A stretch of 60,000 bases of DNA. It comes from Takakia lepidozioides. Its lineage: Eukaryota > Streptophyta > Takakiopsida > Takakiales > Takakiaceae. Positions 42,421-54,095 of the stretch are shown piece after piece. Made by a program: the position numbers and the translations under genes. The stretch spans positions 68,822,001 through 68,882,000 of the forward strand of contig CM060733.1 in assembly GCA_030704615.1 (NCBI GenBank). Reading direction: 5' to 3'. How positions within the stretch are numbered: position 1 is the stretch's first letter; each line of letters begins with the position of its first letter. The notes beneath the pieces are model-generated. The model was not told where the DNA came from, did no database searches, and was given only the letters and a program-made list of their open reading frames with translations.

Positions 42421-45172
42421 TCCTGGCTTCGCTGGATGAGTGAACCTTAGATAGTTGAGTGAACCTTAGATTGTTTGCAATGCGTGTGCAAATCCGGCAG
42501 CTCTGGAGAAGGCTGCTTGTGCATGTCATTCTCAGGCAATGGTTGCATTTGTTTTCATTGTTGTTGCATGGCTCTCCCTAAACTTGTTATGTTTTCATTT
42601 TTGTTACACGAATGTTGCTGTGGTGGTTGCGTTGCTGGTTTTGGCACCGATGTTGGTTCTCACGATTTTGGGAATGACAGAGTGACGACGAGCCCGGCAC
42701 GCTGGTGGTATCATCGACTGCTGCAACTCATCGCATGTTTGAACCGCCCACCTTGGAGCGAGAGGGCAAACTTCAACCTTTTGTTGGTGGACGGGAGGAC
42801 CTGCAGCGAGAGTACGACAGAATAGGCATTGGGGAGGTTGGTGCAGGCCTCATGGCAGGTGTGAGAACAGTAGATCCGGCAATGGAGGTTGTTGATGCAG
42901 AAGCAGTAGGGCCCGTCCAAGCAAAGAAGAAGAAGAAAGCCAAGCACGTGCAATCCCCGGCGCGAGAGCCGTCACGGGCTGCGGAGGAGGGAGTTCGCAG
43001 TGCGCGCGAGGGTGTCAGTTCGCCTACCTCAAAGGTGGTCGTCCATCCGGGCTCCCCTACTGCTAGCCCTAATAAGAAACAGAAAGCCCGTGAGAGGGCA
43101 AAAGAGAGGGCAAAAGAACAGGCAAGACACAAGGCTAGCCAGGAGGTAAGAGAAAAGGCCACTGAAGAGGCCAGGGGTTCCGAACTGACAGATTCCCATG
43201 TAAATGAGGGACGCACAGAGACGGTGGATCCCTCCAAGACACCACAAAAAGGCAGCAACACACCGGTTAGACCATCGCGCCCTGCAATTACCCATACGGT
43301 GGAGAGTGGAGGAGAGGAAAGAACACCAGAAAGAGCACGGATTGTGCAAGTTCGAGGTGAAGCCAGGGAGAGGGCAGTAGAGACGGGGAGAGTGCTGGAG
43401 GTGGTTTTGCAGGTGGCTGACCCTGTTGAGGAGGACGACAGGGAGCTTTCTGACCAGGATGACATCCTCCCGGACATCCCCAGGCCCCAAACCCGGAGCA
43501 TACAGGCTGGATTTGGCGGTCCTGTGGGGCTGCCGGAAAACCCCTCTGCAGCAGACGTCATGTCGGAGGCGGATATGAAGTTGGCCGCTGCCAAGATGTT
43601 GGAGGCAACCCACAGCAACATTGTCAGGGTGTACCCGGCCAAGCTTCGAATTCCCCTTTGCCGCTTGGTGTCATTGCAGGTGGTGAGACCTGCCCTCCCA
43701 GGCGATATCGACAAGCTGAAATTCTCTTTCCGGGATGATATCGAATGGGGTCTGCCGCGTTTTACGTTTCCATTGAGAACGACCACGGAGCTTCCCGTGC
43801 CCACACTTCCGATGAGGTGGACAAATGGGGTCCCCATTGGCAAATGCGAAATGAGGAGTTCGAGAGATCGATTGCTAGTGATCCTCTTTTCCAGCACTTG
43901 TCCGGTAAGATGTTCTACTACGTGTGGGACGGCAATCATCGCCTCCTGGCATGGATGGAGCACATTGCCCAAAGCCCACCCCAACGACCTCGATTGGCAT
44001 TTCGCCGTGGAGTGTGTTGTGCTGAAGGTTGCGGGGCCCAAAGATCGCAGTCTTCTCAAGCTGCAATGGCGGACATCAACTCGTAAGTTACAACGCCTCT
44101 CGCTTTTGGACTTTGAATTTGGAAGTCATTTCATTGCGAAATCCTCATATATGATGAAAATTCCCATTTCAGTATTGTTTGATGGAAATGTGGCACTGCA
44201 GGGTGACTGAGAATGCCTTCATTTGCCACCAACTTGTCCATATGCTCTTCTCTGAGTGAAGGCTGTCGGAAGCAGGGGTGCAAGAGTTTGCCAATTCCTC
44301 AGTGCCGACCTCTCTGCGCAGTCGGAGGCAAGGCAGACAGAACCTGGTATAGGGCTGAGCGTCGACGCGCATTTCGGGTAAAGCTCCTGACATTTTGTTG
44401 AGCTAATCTGTCTCTCCTCCCCCAATAGAAGAAAAGGTCTTTCACCGTGATTTCTAATCTCCTCCCCCAATAGAAGAAATTGTGTTGAGCAGGATCTCTA
44501 ATCTTATGTGCGCATTCTTGACAGACGAAAATACAACAGGATTGGGCACATGCGCGGAGGTTCTACATGGGAGTCAGAGGAGAAAGAATCCAAACCTCCC
44601 GGCACTCGAATCGTATGTCAAAGCTGCGGAGGGTGAGGGCCCGCATAAAGTACAAGTCGCGGATGGTAAAGTACGTGGCCATAGCTGATCCCGGCCCGTG
44701 GTGCCGACTTTTCTGTGGAGGTGGGGAAGCACTACTCTCCTGCGCTCTGAAGCCCACGAGACATTGGAGAAGCTCCATCGTCTAGCCACATCCTGTGTGG
44801 ATGCAACAAAAAAGTGATACATTCTTAACCAAATTGTGGTGGGCAACAACTCCTTTTTGTGGTGTTTTGGCGCTTACGAATATGCTGGGTGGTTGGCAGA
44901 CCCGGTGGCTCCAATCTGGAATGGTTCCCAAAGTACCAGGGACATGTAGAGCTTCCCCAAACCGGACAAACTCTTTGACCCCACATTCGACATGTGGATG
45001 AACCGCATGACATGGTGGTTTCAGGTACTTCCCCACGCTTCGTTGGGGCTTCTACTCTAGTAGGGGGTGGATTCATTGTATTTTTCAGGAAAGCGATCTG
45101 ATGGAGAATCTCCACAGGTGAACGACGAATGTGCAAGAGCAGCTAGACACACAAGCACATCAGTTCAAGATG

Positions 45173-45672
45173 NNNNNNNNNNNNNNNNNNNNNNNNNNNN
45201 NNNNNNNNNNNNNNNNNNNNNNNNNNNNNNNNNNNNNNNNNNNNNNNNNNNNNNNNNNNNNNNNNNNNNNNNNNNNNNNNNNNNNNNNNNNNNNNNNNNN
45301 NNNNNNNNNNNNNNNNNNNNNNNNNNNNNNNNNNNNNNNNNNNNNNNNNNNNNNNNNNNNNNNNNNNNNNNNNNNNNNNNNNNNNNNNNNNNNNNNNNNN
45401 NNNNNNNNNNNNNNNNNNNNNNNNNNNNNNNNNNNNNNNNNNNNNNNNNNNNNNNNNNNNNNNNNNNNNNNNNNNNNNNNNNNNNNNNNNNNNNNNNNNN
45501 NNNNNNNNNNNNNNNNNNNNNNNNNNNNNNNNNNNNNNNNNNNNNNNNNNNNNNNNNNNNNNNNNNNNNNNNNNNNNNNNNNNNNNNNNNNNNNNNNNNN
45601 NNNNNNNNNNNNNNNNNNNNNNNNNNNNNNNNNNNNNNNNNNNNNNNNNNNNNNNNNNNNNNNNNNNNNNNN
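45173..45672. other. Assembly gap of exactly 500 N
   Basis: A run of 500 N inside the copy 2 ParB/MTase gene. The round length suggests a standard scaffold-gap size, so the true distance, and the methyltransferase motif IV exon expected here, are unknown. Confidence 0.99.
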
Positions 45673-46839
45673 ATCCCTTCTTTGTTGGATGTGCAACATT
45701 GGTGTTTGAGGCATATTGCTTTGTGAAGATAGGGTCTAACGTTCAAATTCCGCAACGACGGTCGTCTTGTTGATGCCGCTGTGGACCCTGTACCTACGAT
45801 GTCCTCTACAACTATGTGCCCCACTCTAGTATGCCGAAGGACACAAAGAAGGCAAACCGTGGCGGTAACAGCACACCGGACCCTGAGCCCTGCTTTCATC
45901 CAAACCCTCATGGAGACGTGCTCGATGTCCAAGGGTGGATTCTGGACCTCCATGCGGCACGGGTAAGCCCTTCACGTGCTCAGTTTGTCCCCTGCCCGAT
46001 TGCATTGCATGCCGCAAAGCTATTAACCGCCCGCTTTGTTCCTTAGGTGCTTCAATGTGGGCAGGGACATTGTCCGACAGACATGTGTTCGCCTTTGAGC
46101 CAGATACTGCCCTCCACAACTCGGAACTTGCAGCGGCTGAACGTCTGCCGAAAGAGGAAGAGACATCCTCGGAGGATGAGGAAAAATCCGAGAAGGAGCA
46201 GGGGAGGAATGTTGGGATCGAGGCCGAGGAGCCCCCCGTTTACGAGTGAGTGGTCGCATTGTAAGTTGCTTTCTAGATTTTCGTGAGGCACCTCCCTCCG
46301 CTCTCTTATTTTCCATTGAAAACCCTTTCTGGTTGTGCTGGTATTGACAATTCTTGAAGTGGATTGTTCTTACTGTAGGATGCCAAGTACTACCGGAGGG
46401 ACGTCTACACCGGAGTTCATGGCAGGAGGAACGTGCCTTTTTTTGCCAGGGGGGGATTTCATGCCTAGTCCAGAAGGGAGTACAATCCTTCCTACTTATG
46501 CTGCCCGGCTTGCTTCGGTGTCCATTAGGAGGTGTTCCGAACCTAGTCGTGTACAGCAGATTTTAGACGAGGCAAGCCTCAAGAAAATGAAGATGAGGGA
46601 GGAGGCAGCAGCTATTAGAGCCCGTTCGGGCTCGTAGATTTGTTTTGGATTCTGCTGAGGAAAGTGGGGAGAAGACGCAGAAGATTCCCAGGAGGTGAGG
46701 TGGACAGTCCCCCAAGGAGAGGACGGATTTTTGAGAGGCATAAGTGGAACTGATGCATCACAGAGCTCGGAGGATGAGGGGGATGAGGGGGATGAGGAAG
46801 AAGGTGGGGCAAGTTCCTCGAAGGGTGTAGGAGAGTAGT

Positions 46840-47060
46840 GCCCACTCCAGCTATGACAGTTAGAACACACTTGTATAGACGTGGCTTGCCACAAAATTTG
46901 CAATAAAATGTTGCATTTCAAGTCCACTAGTGCCACATTCCAACTTCACATGACCCTATTTCCGTGCCTCCTAACCTATTTCCGTGGGACTCACAATGGT
47001 CTGCTCATGTTTTTTTTTTTTTTCGCTCATGCTCATGCCGCGCTGAAAATAGCAGCCCCC
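46840..47060. other. Short non-coding junction between element copy 2 and the inverted repeat
   Basis: Holds an AATAAA signal at 46902, a T13 tract at about 47010, and GCTCATGCTCATG just before homology with the right inverted arm begins at about 47061. Confidence 0.6.
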
Positions 47061-48073
47061 GAAGTGGTCAGGTCTTTCGTAGATGGCACTGAGCTTCATA
47101 GACAAAATCCATGGGCTCGAGGGTGATCTTCTAACTCGCACAACAAAACGGAAGATTGTTCTCGGCAACTTACATGAAAATAAACTCGTTCACTCCTGGA
47201 GGTCTGACTTAAATCTCCGAACGACACCAAGGCGTCGTGAAGGTGCTGGTGGACCAAGAGTGCACATAGCACGAACTTCTAACACATCACGGGTGAAGTG
47301 CTGGGCAGTGCGCTGTGAATGTGGGAAGCCATGCAAATAGGAAATCAGGCCACTCTAGAGTTTGGGTGTTCCGGCTCCGAGGTTTGTTGGTCGGCACCAC
47401 CCTCTTGCCTTGGTGAAGCCGAAGATGATGGAGATTTGGCACTACCCAACAGACATCGTCTACTGTGTCGGTGGCGATTCTAGCGAGTATGTGCTGGACA
47501 AACTTGATATTCTGGACGTTTGGCCTGTGATGGTTGGGACAAACCTAAGTCAGGCAGAGGTTGACTCTTTCACAAAAGCAGGCTTTCGACTTGTTCCCCC
47601 AGATGACGTGGGTAATTCCCAAGGTGAATGGGACTGTGTTGCGGAAGATATCAATAATATGGATCCGGACTCGTACGCAACGAAAAGGTGGCAGAGTATA
47701 CCGGCGGAAGAAACGGTCAGCAATCGCTCGTAAGAAGATGGAGTTAGCTCAGTCTTTGCAGACCACGGTGCAATCATTCAAGGATGTTCCACGCCCGGGA
47801 ATTGGACGTGTGTACACACTGTGCACACCGGGATCAACAAAAGCAGGGGAGGTGTACAATGTTTGCATTTCTAGAAGTCCGGAGTGCACATGCCCTGATT
47901 TTGACAAAATGAAGAAATCAAAAGGACCCTACACCCACTGCAAGCACTTATACTATATTATGCTGCGACGTTTGAAGATGCGGGAAGACCCGGAGGTCAT
48001 CGATCACGCAACTCTGACAGTATCTGAAGTCAGGGGTATATTAGTTCGTGATCCCTGTTCTTGGGTCCTATAG
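47061..48073 (+). pseudogene. MULE transposase C-terminal part with SWIM finger (left arm)
   Basis: Starts at VRSFVDGTELH (47061), then KRKIVLGNLHENKLVHSW, CWAVRCECGK, and after a stop HYPTDIVYCVGG and GTNLSQAEVDSFTKAGFRL, which aligns with DLSQVEADALTAAGFRM of the 10-13.7 kb gene. A frame change near 47690 leads to SFKDVPRPGIGRVYTL and the SWIM finger CTCPDF...THCKHLYYI. It ends with TAG at 48073. The catalytic core is absent. The SWIM residues (CxC, CxH) are complete here, unlike the right-arm copy. Confidence 0.75.
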
Positions 48074-48099
48074 AGCCGCATTGGATATCCTGCATGTTT

Positions 48100-48970
48100 G
48101 GAATCCTTGTAGTCTGTTCCGACTACAAAGTGCATGACAACTTGGATTATCTTGTGAACTCCAACTCTTTCCACGGATAAGGTTTTTTTTTAACAGGTTT
48201 GGAAACATGGACATGCTTGGAATATTCATAGTCTGTGCCGACTACAAAGCGTATGACGATTTGGATGAATTAGTTAACTCCAACTCTTTGCTTAGATGGG
48301 CTCATATTTCAACTACCACTTTTTTGCAATCAAATATGAGTCCATATCCATCTTCTTTCACTTAATTCTTGTAGTCTGTGCCTACTACAAAGTGTAAGAC
48401 CATTTGGATAAATTAGTTAACTCCAACTCTTTGCTCAAATTAGCCCATTTTTCAACTACCATTTTTTTGCAATCAAATATGACTCCATATCCATCTTCTT
48501 TCACTTAATTCCTATAGTATGTGCCGACTACAAATTGTATGACCATTTGGGTAAATTAGTTAACTCCAACTCTTTGCTCAGATGAGCTCATTTTTCAACT
48601 ACCATTTTTTTGCAATCAAATGTGAGTCCATATCCATCTTCTTTCACTTAATTCTTGTAGTCTGTGCCGACTACAAAGTGTATAACCATTTGGATAAATT
48701 AGTTAACTCCAACTCTTTGCTCAGATGAGCCCATTTTTCAATTTCCACTTTTTTGCAATCAAATATGACTCCATATCCATATTCTTTCACTTAATTCTTG
48801 TAGTCTGTGCCGACTATAAAGTGTATGACCATTTGGATAAATTAGTTAACTCCAACTCTTTGCTCAGATGAGCTCATTTTTCAACTACCACTTTTTTGCA
48901 ATCAAATATGAGTCAATATCCATCTTCTTTCACTTAATTCTTGTAGTTTGTGCCGACTACAAGACATGGG
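48100..48970 (+). repeat. 143-bp tandem satellite carrying an imperfect TAGTC...GACTA palindrome
   Basis: About six to seven units. The TAGTCTGTGCCGACTA-type dyad recurs at 48111, 48229, 48372, 48514, 48658, 48801 and 48944, with intervals of 142-144 bp after the first. Each unit also has GTTAACTCCAACTCTTTGCTC and TTTTTTGCAATCAAATATGA. The right arm has only two or three such dyads (57845, 57990, 58107), so the array expanded in the left arm after the inverted duplication. Confidence 0.9.
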
Positions 48971-49378
48971 TGTCCCGGATTTACAATCTTGCCAACAACA
49001 TTTCCTAACACACATATTATTCATAAACCGAAATTTGTTGCTGACATGGCCAAAACAACGTGCACCAAAATAACTGTCATGGTGATCAATATTCCCATGG
49101 GTTCAAATCCTAATAATGAATTCTATTTTAAGACACATTCCTTCAATATGTATTGCTCATTTAACACAAGAATTAAAATAGAAATTGAGTTCCATTCTTC
49201 AATATCAATTCTGAAACATGTTAACAATAGTAAAATGCCTAAAGTACAAAACGTCAAAGAGGTACCATTTTTTTTTATTCTTGATAGTCGTTGCCGACCT
49301 CAATGATCATAGCCTCCTTTATCCACTTCTATGTCATGACGTACATATAAGTTTTCTTTCTGCAGTGACTACAATGTC

Positions 49379-49903
49379 TCAAATCCTATTGCGGCAAACA
49401 GGGCATGACCCGTTTCGAAGCAGCCACCCTTCAATGCAGATAGAGTGAAAAGAATGGCCGCACTCACTGAGAATACGGACTGACTCGCCCTGTACTGGAC
49501 AGTCTTGGCAAACAGTGCATCGTTCGTTTGTTGCTGGACATGTTTCTCCTGCGATAACAAACTCCAATGAATGCATTTCAATGATTTCCATGCTTGCCCC
49601 TGTCCATCGCAAATCATCCTCTGCATGTACCTCCATCTCCTCACATTCCCCATCAATGTCCATGTGCTCATCTTCATCCTCGTCGTCGTCGTCGTCAGAA
49701 TCCGCACTGGAGTCCCCTGCTGAAAGGCCGTTCCCATTGACAGACTGCTGAACCACCATTGCCTCATCATTTTCGTGCTTGGCAAGGCACTCGGCGATAT
49801 CGTCCATAAAGGGAGCCCACCATGAAGTCGATGCAAGCCCGTCCTCCCCATTTCCACTGACACCACTACTGCTTGCGCCTGCATTGAAAGAGCTCGCGTC
49901 CAT
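49379..49903 (-). CDS. RING-H2 finger protein (probable E3 ubiquitin ligase)
   Basis: ATG at 49903, 174 codons, no intron needed. Ser/Gly-rich start (MDASSFNAGASSSG), WWAPFMDDIAECLAKHE, an acidic run of Asp/Glu at residues about 68-80 coded by GAC/GAT repeats, then the RING at residues about 128-172: CTVCQDC, ECGHSFHSICI, GSCPVCRNRI. The eight ligands fit C-x2-C...C-x-H-x2-H...C-x2-C, the RING-H2 type that recruits E2 enzymes. No membrane segment is seen. The gene sits in the left inverted arm; its partner at 56580-57093 is a pseudogene. It may be a captured or duplicated host gene. It is the most intact protein-coding gene in the window. Confidence 0.8.
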   Translation of the reverse strand: MDASSFNAGASSSGVSGNGEDGLASTSWWAPFMDDIAECLAKHENDEAMVVQQSVNGNGLSAGDSSADSDDDDDEDEDEHMDIDGECEEMEVHAEDDLRWTGASMEIIEMHSLEFVIAGETCPATNERCTVCQDCPVQGESVRILSECGHSFHSICIEGWLLRNGSCPVCRNRI

Positions 49904-50912
49904 CTTATCTAAGAATGGACTATCCTAAAACACAACTGATTGGAATAGAAAGTGATCCCAAACAGTGTGCTTGTAGTCGTTGCAGACTACAAGTGACAGC
50001 CAGCCGAAAGCGCTGCTGTCTTTGACAAAAGGAAGTAGGTGTTGAACAACAACCCTTCTGTTGAAAGAGGAAGTGGCAGAGAGCAATGTGCTTGTAGTCG
50101 GTGCAGACTACAAGTACCCATGTACGCTTAGTCGCTTTCGCTCGAGACAAAACCTGGTAGGTGTCGAACACCTGGTAGGTGTCGAACAGCATATCCTATA
50201 TTATTTTGGAGCTTTCGGTTGTTTCAAAATAAGTTTTTTAATGCCGCTGTAGATACCATTCCACCGTCCACTTCCACCTGGCCGATACTTTTTCTTTTTT
50301 ATTTGTTTTTAGCCGTTTGCACTTCCAATATCATCGTAGGACGTGCCAGAAGAATCTTTTGTCTATATTTGTAATGGATGACATCCTCTGCATGATCAGT
50401 TTCGTTCTCTTTAGGTCTCGAGTTCAACTTCCTGTGCATGCCATAAACGAGATGCCTGCATGTTACAGTGGTGATTCAGGGCTCAAATCTCATTCCCGCC
50501 ATATTTATTAATTAACAATATGCGATCTCACACATTGGAATTACCTGCTCATACTAAGTACACTTCATGGCTTCCATTAATTTTTATAGAATTTTTTTAT
50601 AGTGTACCTATTCCCACGGACTTTCTACCGTGCCCCTATTCTCGCGGGTATTTGCCCCCAGACCTCTCGGCCCAGTGTCTGTAATCGGCAACGACTACAT
50701 AGATTCGGCAACTACCGAACCTAATTTTGAGTAACCGAACCTACGGAATGTTGCACTTACTGATGGTGCACCTGCCATTTTTCAACTTCAAATGCTGTCA
50801 GAATTGCGGTTGGAAATCCAAATATGGAGGAATATTCCCTGGATATTCGGTTGCTCATGCCTAATTCTGCTCATGCTTATGCTCACCGCTCATGCAAAGT
50901 ACACACCCAATT

Positions 50913-52840
50913 GGGGTTTGTGCAAGTAAGGAACGATGGCAGGCTAGTTGGATGAAATCGTGATTTATCATTGGAATTAACAGGATGAAATTGACAAATT
51001 TTCATCAGCGGATGGACGGTGGGAAAATCGGATGACAAGCAAGGATGAGATCACTGATTGGCATTAGTGGATGGATGACGAGCTAGCATGATGACAGGGC
51101 GATGAAAGCACCAATGAAAAAGTTGATTCTTCATCACATGGGGATGATACTGCAGAAATAAGATAAAGGACTCAGCGGTGATTTAGTGAGTAGAGTGGCC
51201 ACAATAATATTAGCTAGGTGGCACTAAGATAAAGGGTGGATAGAAGGAGGTACACGTCGCCTTAAGATATATTTAGCAACAATCAGGCCTGTGACACAGA
51301 GGGGAATAATACCCGGTGGCCACTAAGTCTTCAAGCCTAAGGTTGCAGCTGGTTAAGTTTTGGGGTCTAGTTATTAAATGATCACGTGGAGTGGCGGCGT
51401 AGATAAGACCAAGTCTATGATCAGGCCAGGTATAAGACAAGTGGTTGCGTATAATCATCTCTCTCAGATTTTTGGTACTAGCTTACGTTTCTTCTTGAAG
51501 TAAAGCATGGAGATTATTATCATTCTGAAGTGAGCACGAGAATCAGCTTGGTGTGAAGTAGAATGTATCCACTAACATAGAGGCGGTGTTATGATGATTA
51601 GCTAAAGTGTTTTGTGAGGACTAACTCTCATGCATCGAAGCATCTAATTTGCATTTATATAAAGAGAGGCTGCAGGCTTAGCTAGCATGCATGATACGAT
51701 TGTGTACTAAGAATAGTGAACTGATACCAGTATGTAGTAGGGTAGTTTCTCCATGCACTTCTCTGCAAAGCCAAGTTAGACATACGTGTTAATACTGAAG
51801 CAAGGCATGAACACTAGAGGGTCGGAAGTAAGCATCACGGCAGGCCTCCGTACGACCGGTGAATGGTGCAAACACAGATATGAAAACGAATGAAGTGACA
51901 AGCTCAAGGGCATTTGGTCACCCTCCAGGGATGATAATAAAAGAAGACAAACAATGTGTCTAGACAAATCTCAATGACGAATCTCCGTTTGTGCCAGGTT
52001 TTTTCTTCCGCTGCAGCCTGGGATAAATGGTGTACTGACTGGATGGATTGTCACATGGGTGAAAGCATGTTAGAGGTAGGCCAAAAATACTATCACAAAT
52101 GGATTTTGTCAGATTGTGGTCTTCAAAGTACTCTAGTGCATTCTGATCTTACATTGAACTTCCTTGAAAATGACATGGGAAGAAAGATGATGTTATAAGG
52201 AAAACAGAACACTTTTCCAATCTGCAAACGGGTATGTTTTGATGGTACTTGTGAAGTATTGTGCGAGGAGGTTGTAGATGTAGCTCGCTACATCCTCGAA
52301 CTTGAAAAGCCAAAAGTACCCCTAAAACATACCAATTGCACGCTTGAATCTTTTTTCATGCATGCTTGAATACCTGCAAATAGTCTCAGAAGGAGCTGTC
52401 GAGTACCTCCTATGTATGAAAGGTCTAATGATTTTTGTATATGCAACTACTAATTTATAAAGGCCATGGATTTAAGTACCTGAGAATGTTATTATTTAAG
52501 AGTGACTCCTGAAGAAGATGTGTTCCAAACCACGGTACCTAGTGCTATGTGCAATTGAAACCTCCAAACAATCATGAAATTTTGAACTAGATTATTTTCG
52601 CCGGCAGGTTTATTTCCATTTTTTTTTAAAAATTTTCTTGTTTTTTTGTTTAATCTTGGACTGTTGGATGCGGGACTCGGACTCATGGCACGATTGTGTT
52701 TTGCCATTATTTTTATATTATCATCTACCACCACTACACTATGCCACAAAACTACTCCCAAATACCCATTATCCGCCAGTTTTGGCCTACCTCTAATGCA
52801 GATTTTCCGAGAGTGCTCTCCTGCCTTCCACTGTTGGATT
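50913..52840. other. Region without a recognised gene
   Basis: Moderately AT-rich spacer of the inverted repeat. One 80-codon frame (51956-52198, MSRQISMTNLRL...) has no recognisable domain. A short hairpin, GATGTAG-CTCG-CTACATC, lies at about 52276. Nothing else can be supported. Confidence 0.6.
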
Positions 52841-53231
52841 TCAAAATAACACAATCCTCACTCTCGCCACTAGAAAGCTCAATGCTCTATGTTTTGACGA
52901 CATGGGCACCCCTGACAGAAGCAAGCATAGGATGCTCACGAGTGGTGGACAACCTGTCTGTTGTTGCACGGACACCAAATACTTTGTAAACGACCTCACC
53001 TGTAAATTGCAGAACCCATGATTTGTTCTTGGGGTCTCGAACTGGATCCAAGATGCGTGTTTCGGTGACGCCCCCTTCACTCATATCCTCCTCCTCAACA
53101 ACAAGGGAGAGAGGGTCCAGATTAAACCTTCCGAGTATTACTTTGTCAAGAAGAAACACCTGGTCTCCTTGTGCCTTCACCTTAACGAGATCATTGTCAG
53201 GTGGACATTGCAGCCTCACGAACCGGTCCAT
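52841..53231 (-). pseudogene. MULE transposase N-terminal part, element copy 3
   Basis: MDRFVRLQCPPDNDLV, LLDKVILGRFNLDPLSLVVEEED, GGVTETRILD, SWVLQFTGEVVYKVFGVRA. Position by position this follows the N-terminus of the other two copies (MAPNSYAIVCCPPQ..., LKPGTVYLEEERKD, VDETIVVL, WHVPPSDTILYRAVGM), though diverged. The frame ends at 52841 and no core follows. It is divergently arranged relative to the ParB-like fragment at 54.9-55.5 kb, with palindromes between, as in copies 1 and 2. Confidence 0.5.
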
Positions 53232-53509
53232 GTTCGGCTGCCTCGAAGCTGTGCCACAGTCCTGGACTCGAAATGTACAAACTAGGGTACTATGCCAAAT
53301 GCGCCTAGCGTGTGAGCACAGAGGCAGGTGAGGAGAACCTGGTGCAAGCCTGCAAGCCATCTTTGGGACTTCCTAGCGAACTGTATGTCAACAACCGTAA
53401 AAAATATATGCAAATGGAATATTTCATCCGTCAGAGGATGGATGGGTACTGCCTCCGGACCACGACTATTTGAATGGCATGTATAGAGTCAAATAGGAGG
53501 GGGATAGTA

Positions 53510-54095
53510 TTTTTTGGTAGTCGACACCGACTTGTTGAAATTTAAGTGAATTCTGAGGTCGGGTCTACCTGCTAGCGATTCAAATTCAAGACACATCGGG
53601 ATAGTCGTTGGCGACTATTACAGTCAATGTGGAAATCGACTGACCGATCGTCCTGTGTTCGCTGCGGATGTTGATTTTTTGAACTTGTTTTCCGAAAATT
53701 TGCCCTGAAACGGGTAAGTCGGCAGCGACTATTGGTTATAACGGCAACCTTTGTCGAAAAATGCACTGTAGTCGCTACTGACTTCCTTATGTACACACAA
53801 ACATTCCCAAACACATTCTTTTGAGCCTTTATTCTGCTGGTAGTCGGCACCGACTAATATTCGTCGATATGCGTTGGGGCCTTTCATGTATTTCCCGCAT
53901 TGTGAGGGTGTAGTCGGCGCCGACTAAGATAATTCGCGTATCTCATGCAAGATTGCGAGGCATAAAGGCGCTCAAACAAGTGGAAGTCGGCCCCGACCTT
54001 ACCAAATTTTTCAAATTCGATGGTATCCAAAGAAATCAACACTCTGATCACCTTGAATGTCGTAGGACTGTATGTTCGGCGCCGACCAATGCTTC
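53510..54095. repeat. Family-3 palindrome cluster (TAGTCGG/CCGACTA)
   Basis: Eight dyads with centres near 53523, 53607, 53721, 53774, 53846, 53916, 53989 and 54078. TAGTCGGCGCCGACTA at 53911-53926 is a perfect 16-bp palindrome. Others have centres GGCACC, GGCCCC, GTTGGC or one changed arm. Spacing is 53-114 bp, mostly 70-90, so it is less regular than the other arrays. It lies about 290 bp upstream of the copy 3 transposase N-terminus (53231, minus). More single dyads of this family occur at 49289, 49972, 50095, 50685, 55803, 57350, 57464, 57625, 57845, 57990, 58107, 59403 and 59575. Confidence 0.8.

Larger units (their letters stand above)
42108..46839 (+). pseudogene. ParB-like / DNA methyltransferase-like gene, copy 2 (frameshifted, gap inside)
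   Basis: Start near MPPEGRG (42153), with LYYGRRPISRMAKLKLQ matching copy 1. A charged linker (42705-43500, KKKKKAKHVQ, RERAKERAKEQARHK) precedes the ParB-like part: PGDIDKLKFSFRD, FYVSIENDHG, YVWDGNHRLLAWMEH, then WHFAVECVVLKV. Frame shifts lie near 43738 and 43975. Intron near 44085-44200, then RVTENAF. Degraded exons with IKYKSRMVKYVAIADP (44640) and a WMNRMTWWFQ block (44990). A 500-N gap follows (45173-45672). After it come AYCFVK, SPAFIQTLMETC, a damaged motif I, GASMWAGTLSDRHVFAFE (46050) with acidic tail, donor GA/GTGAGT (46246), acceptor at 46379, and a last exon with TYAARLASVSIRRCSEPSRVQQ and EVRWTVPQGEDG to 46839. AATAAA at 46902. Same exon order as copy 1. Confidence 0.7.
47061..50912 (+). 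repeat. Large inverted repeat, left arm (3.85 kb)
   Basis: Matches 55587-58918 in reverse complement. Outer edge at GAAG(T/C)GGTCAGGTCTTTCG (47061 / 58918), inner edge at GTACACACCCAATT (50912 / 55587). In order it holds a MULE-SWIM C-terminus, a 143-bp tandem array and a RING-H2 gene. The left arm is longer because the tandem array is expanded here. The two arms have diverged by many substitutions and indels, so this is an old duplication, not an assembly artefact. Confidence 0.85.

Noticed and set aside
42773-44059. 428-codon minus-strand frame
   Set aside because: Antisense of the charged linker and ParB-like part of copy 2; Ser/Ala/Leu-rich shadow without motifs.
45067-45953. Frames of 180-260 codons spanning 45.2-45.7 kb
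   Set aside because: They run through the 500-N gap and have no sequence content there.
49289-50110. Promoter elements for the RING-H2 gene at the TAGTCG dyads
   Set aside because: The dyads occur throughout 48-59.6 kb regardless of genes, so a specific promoter role cannot be supported.
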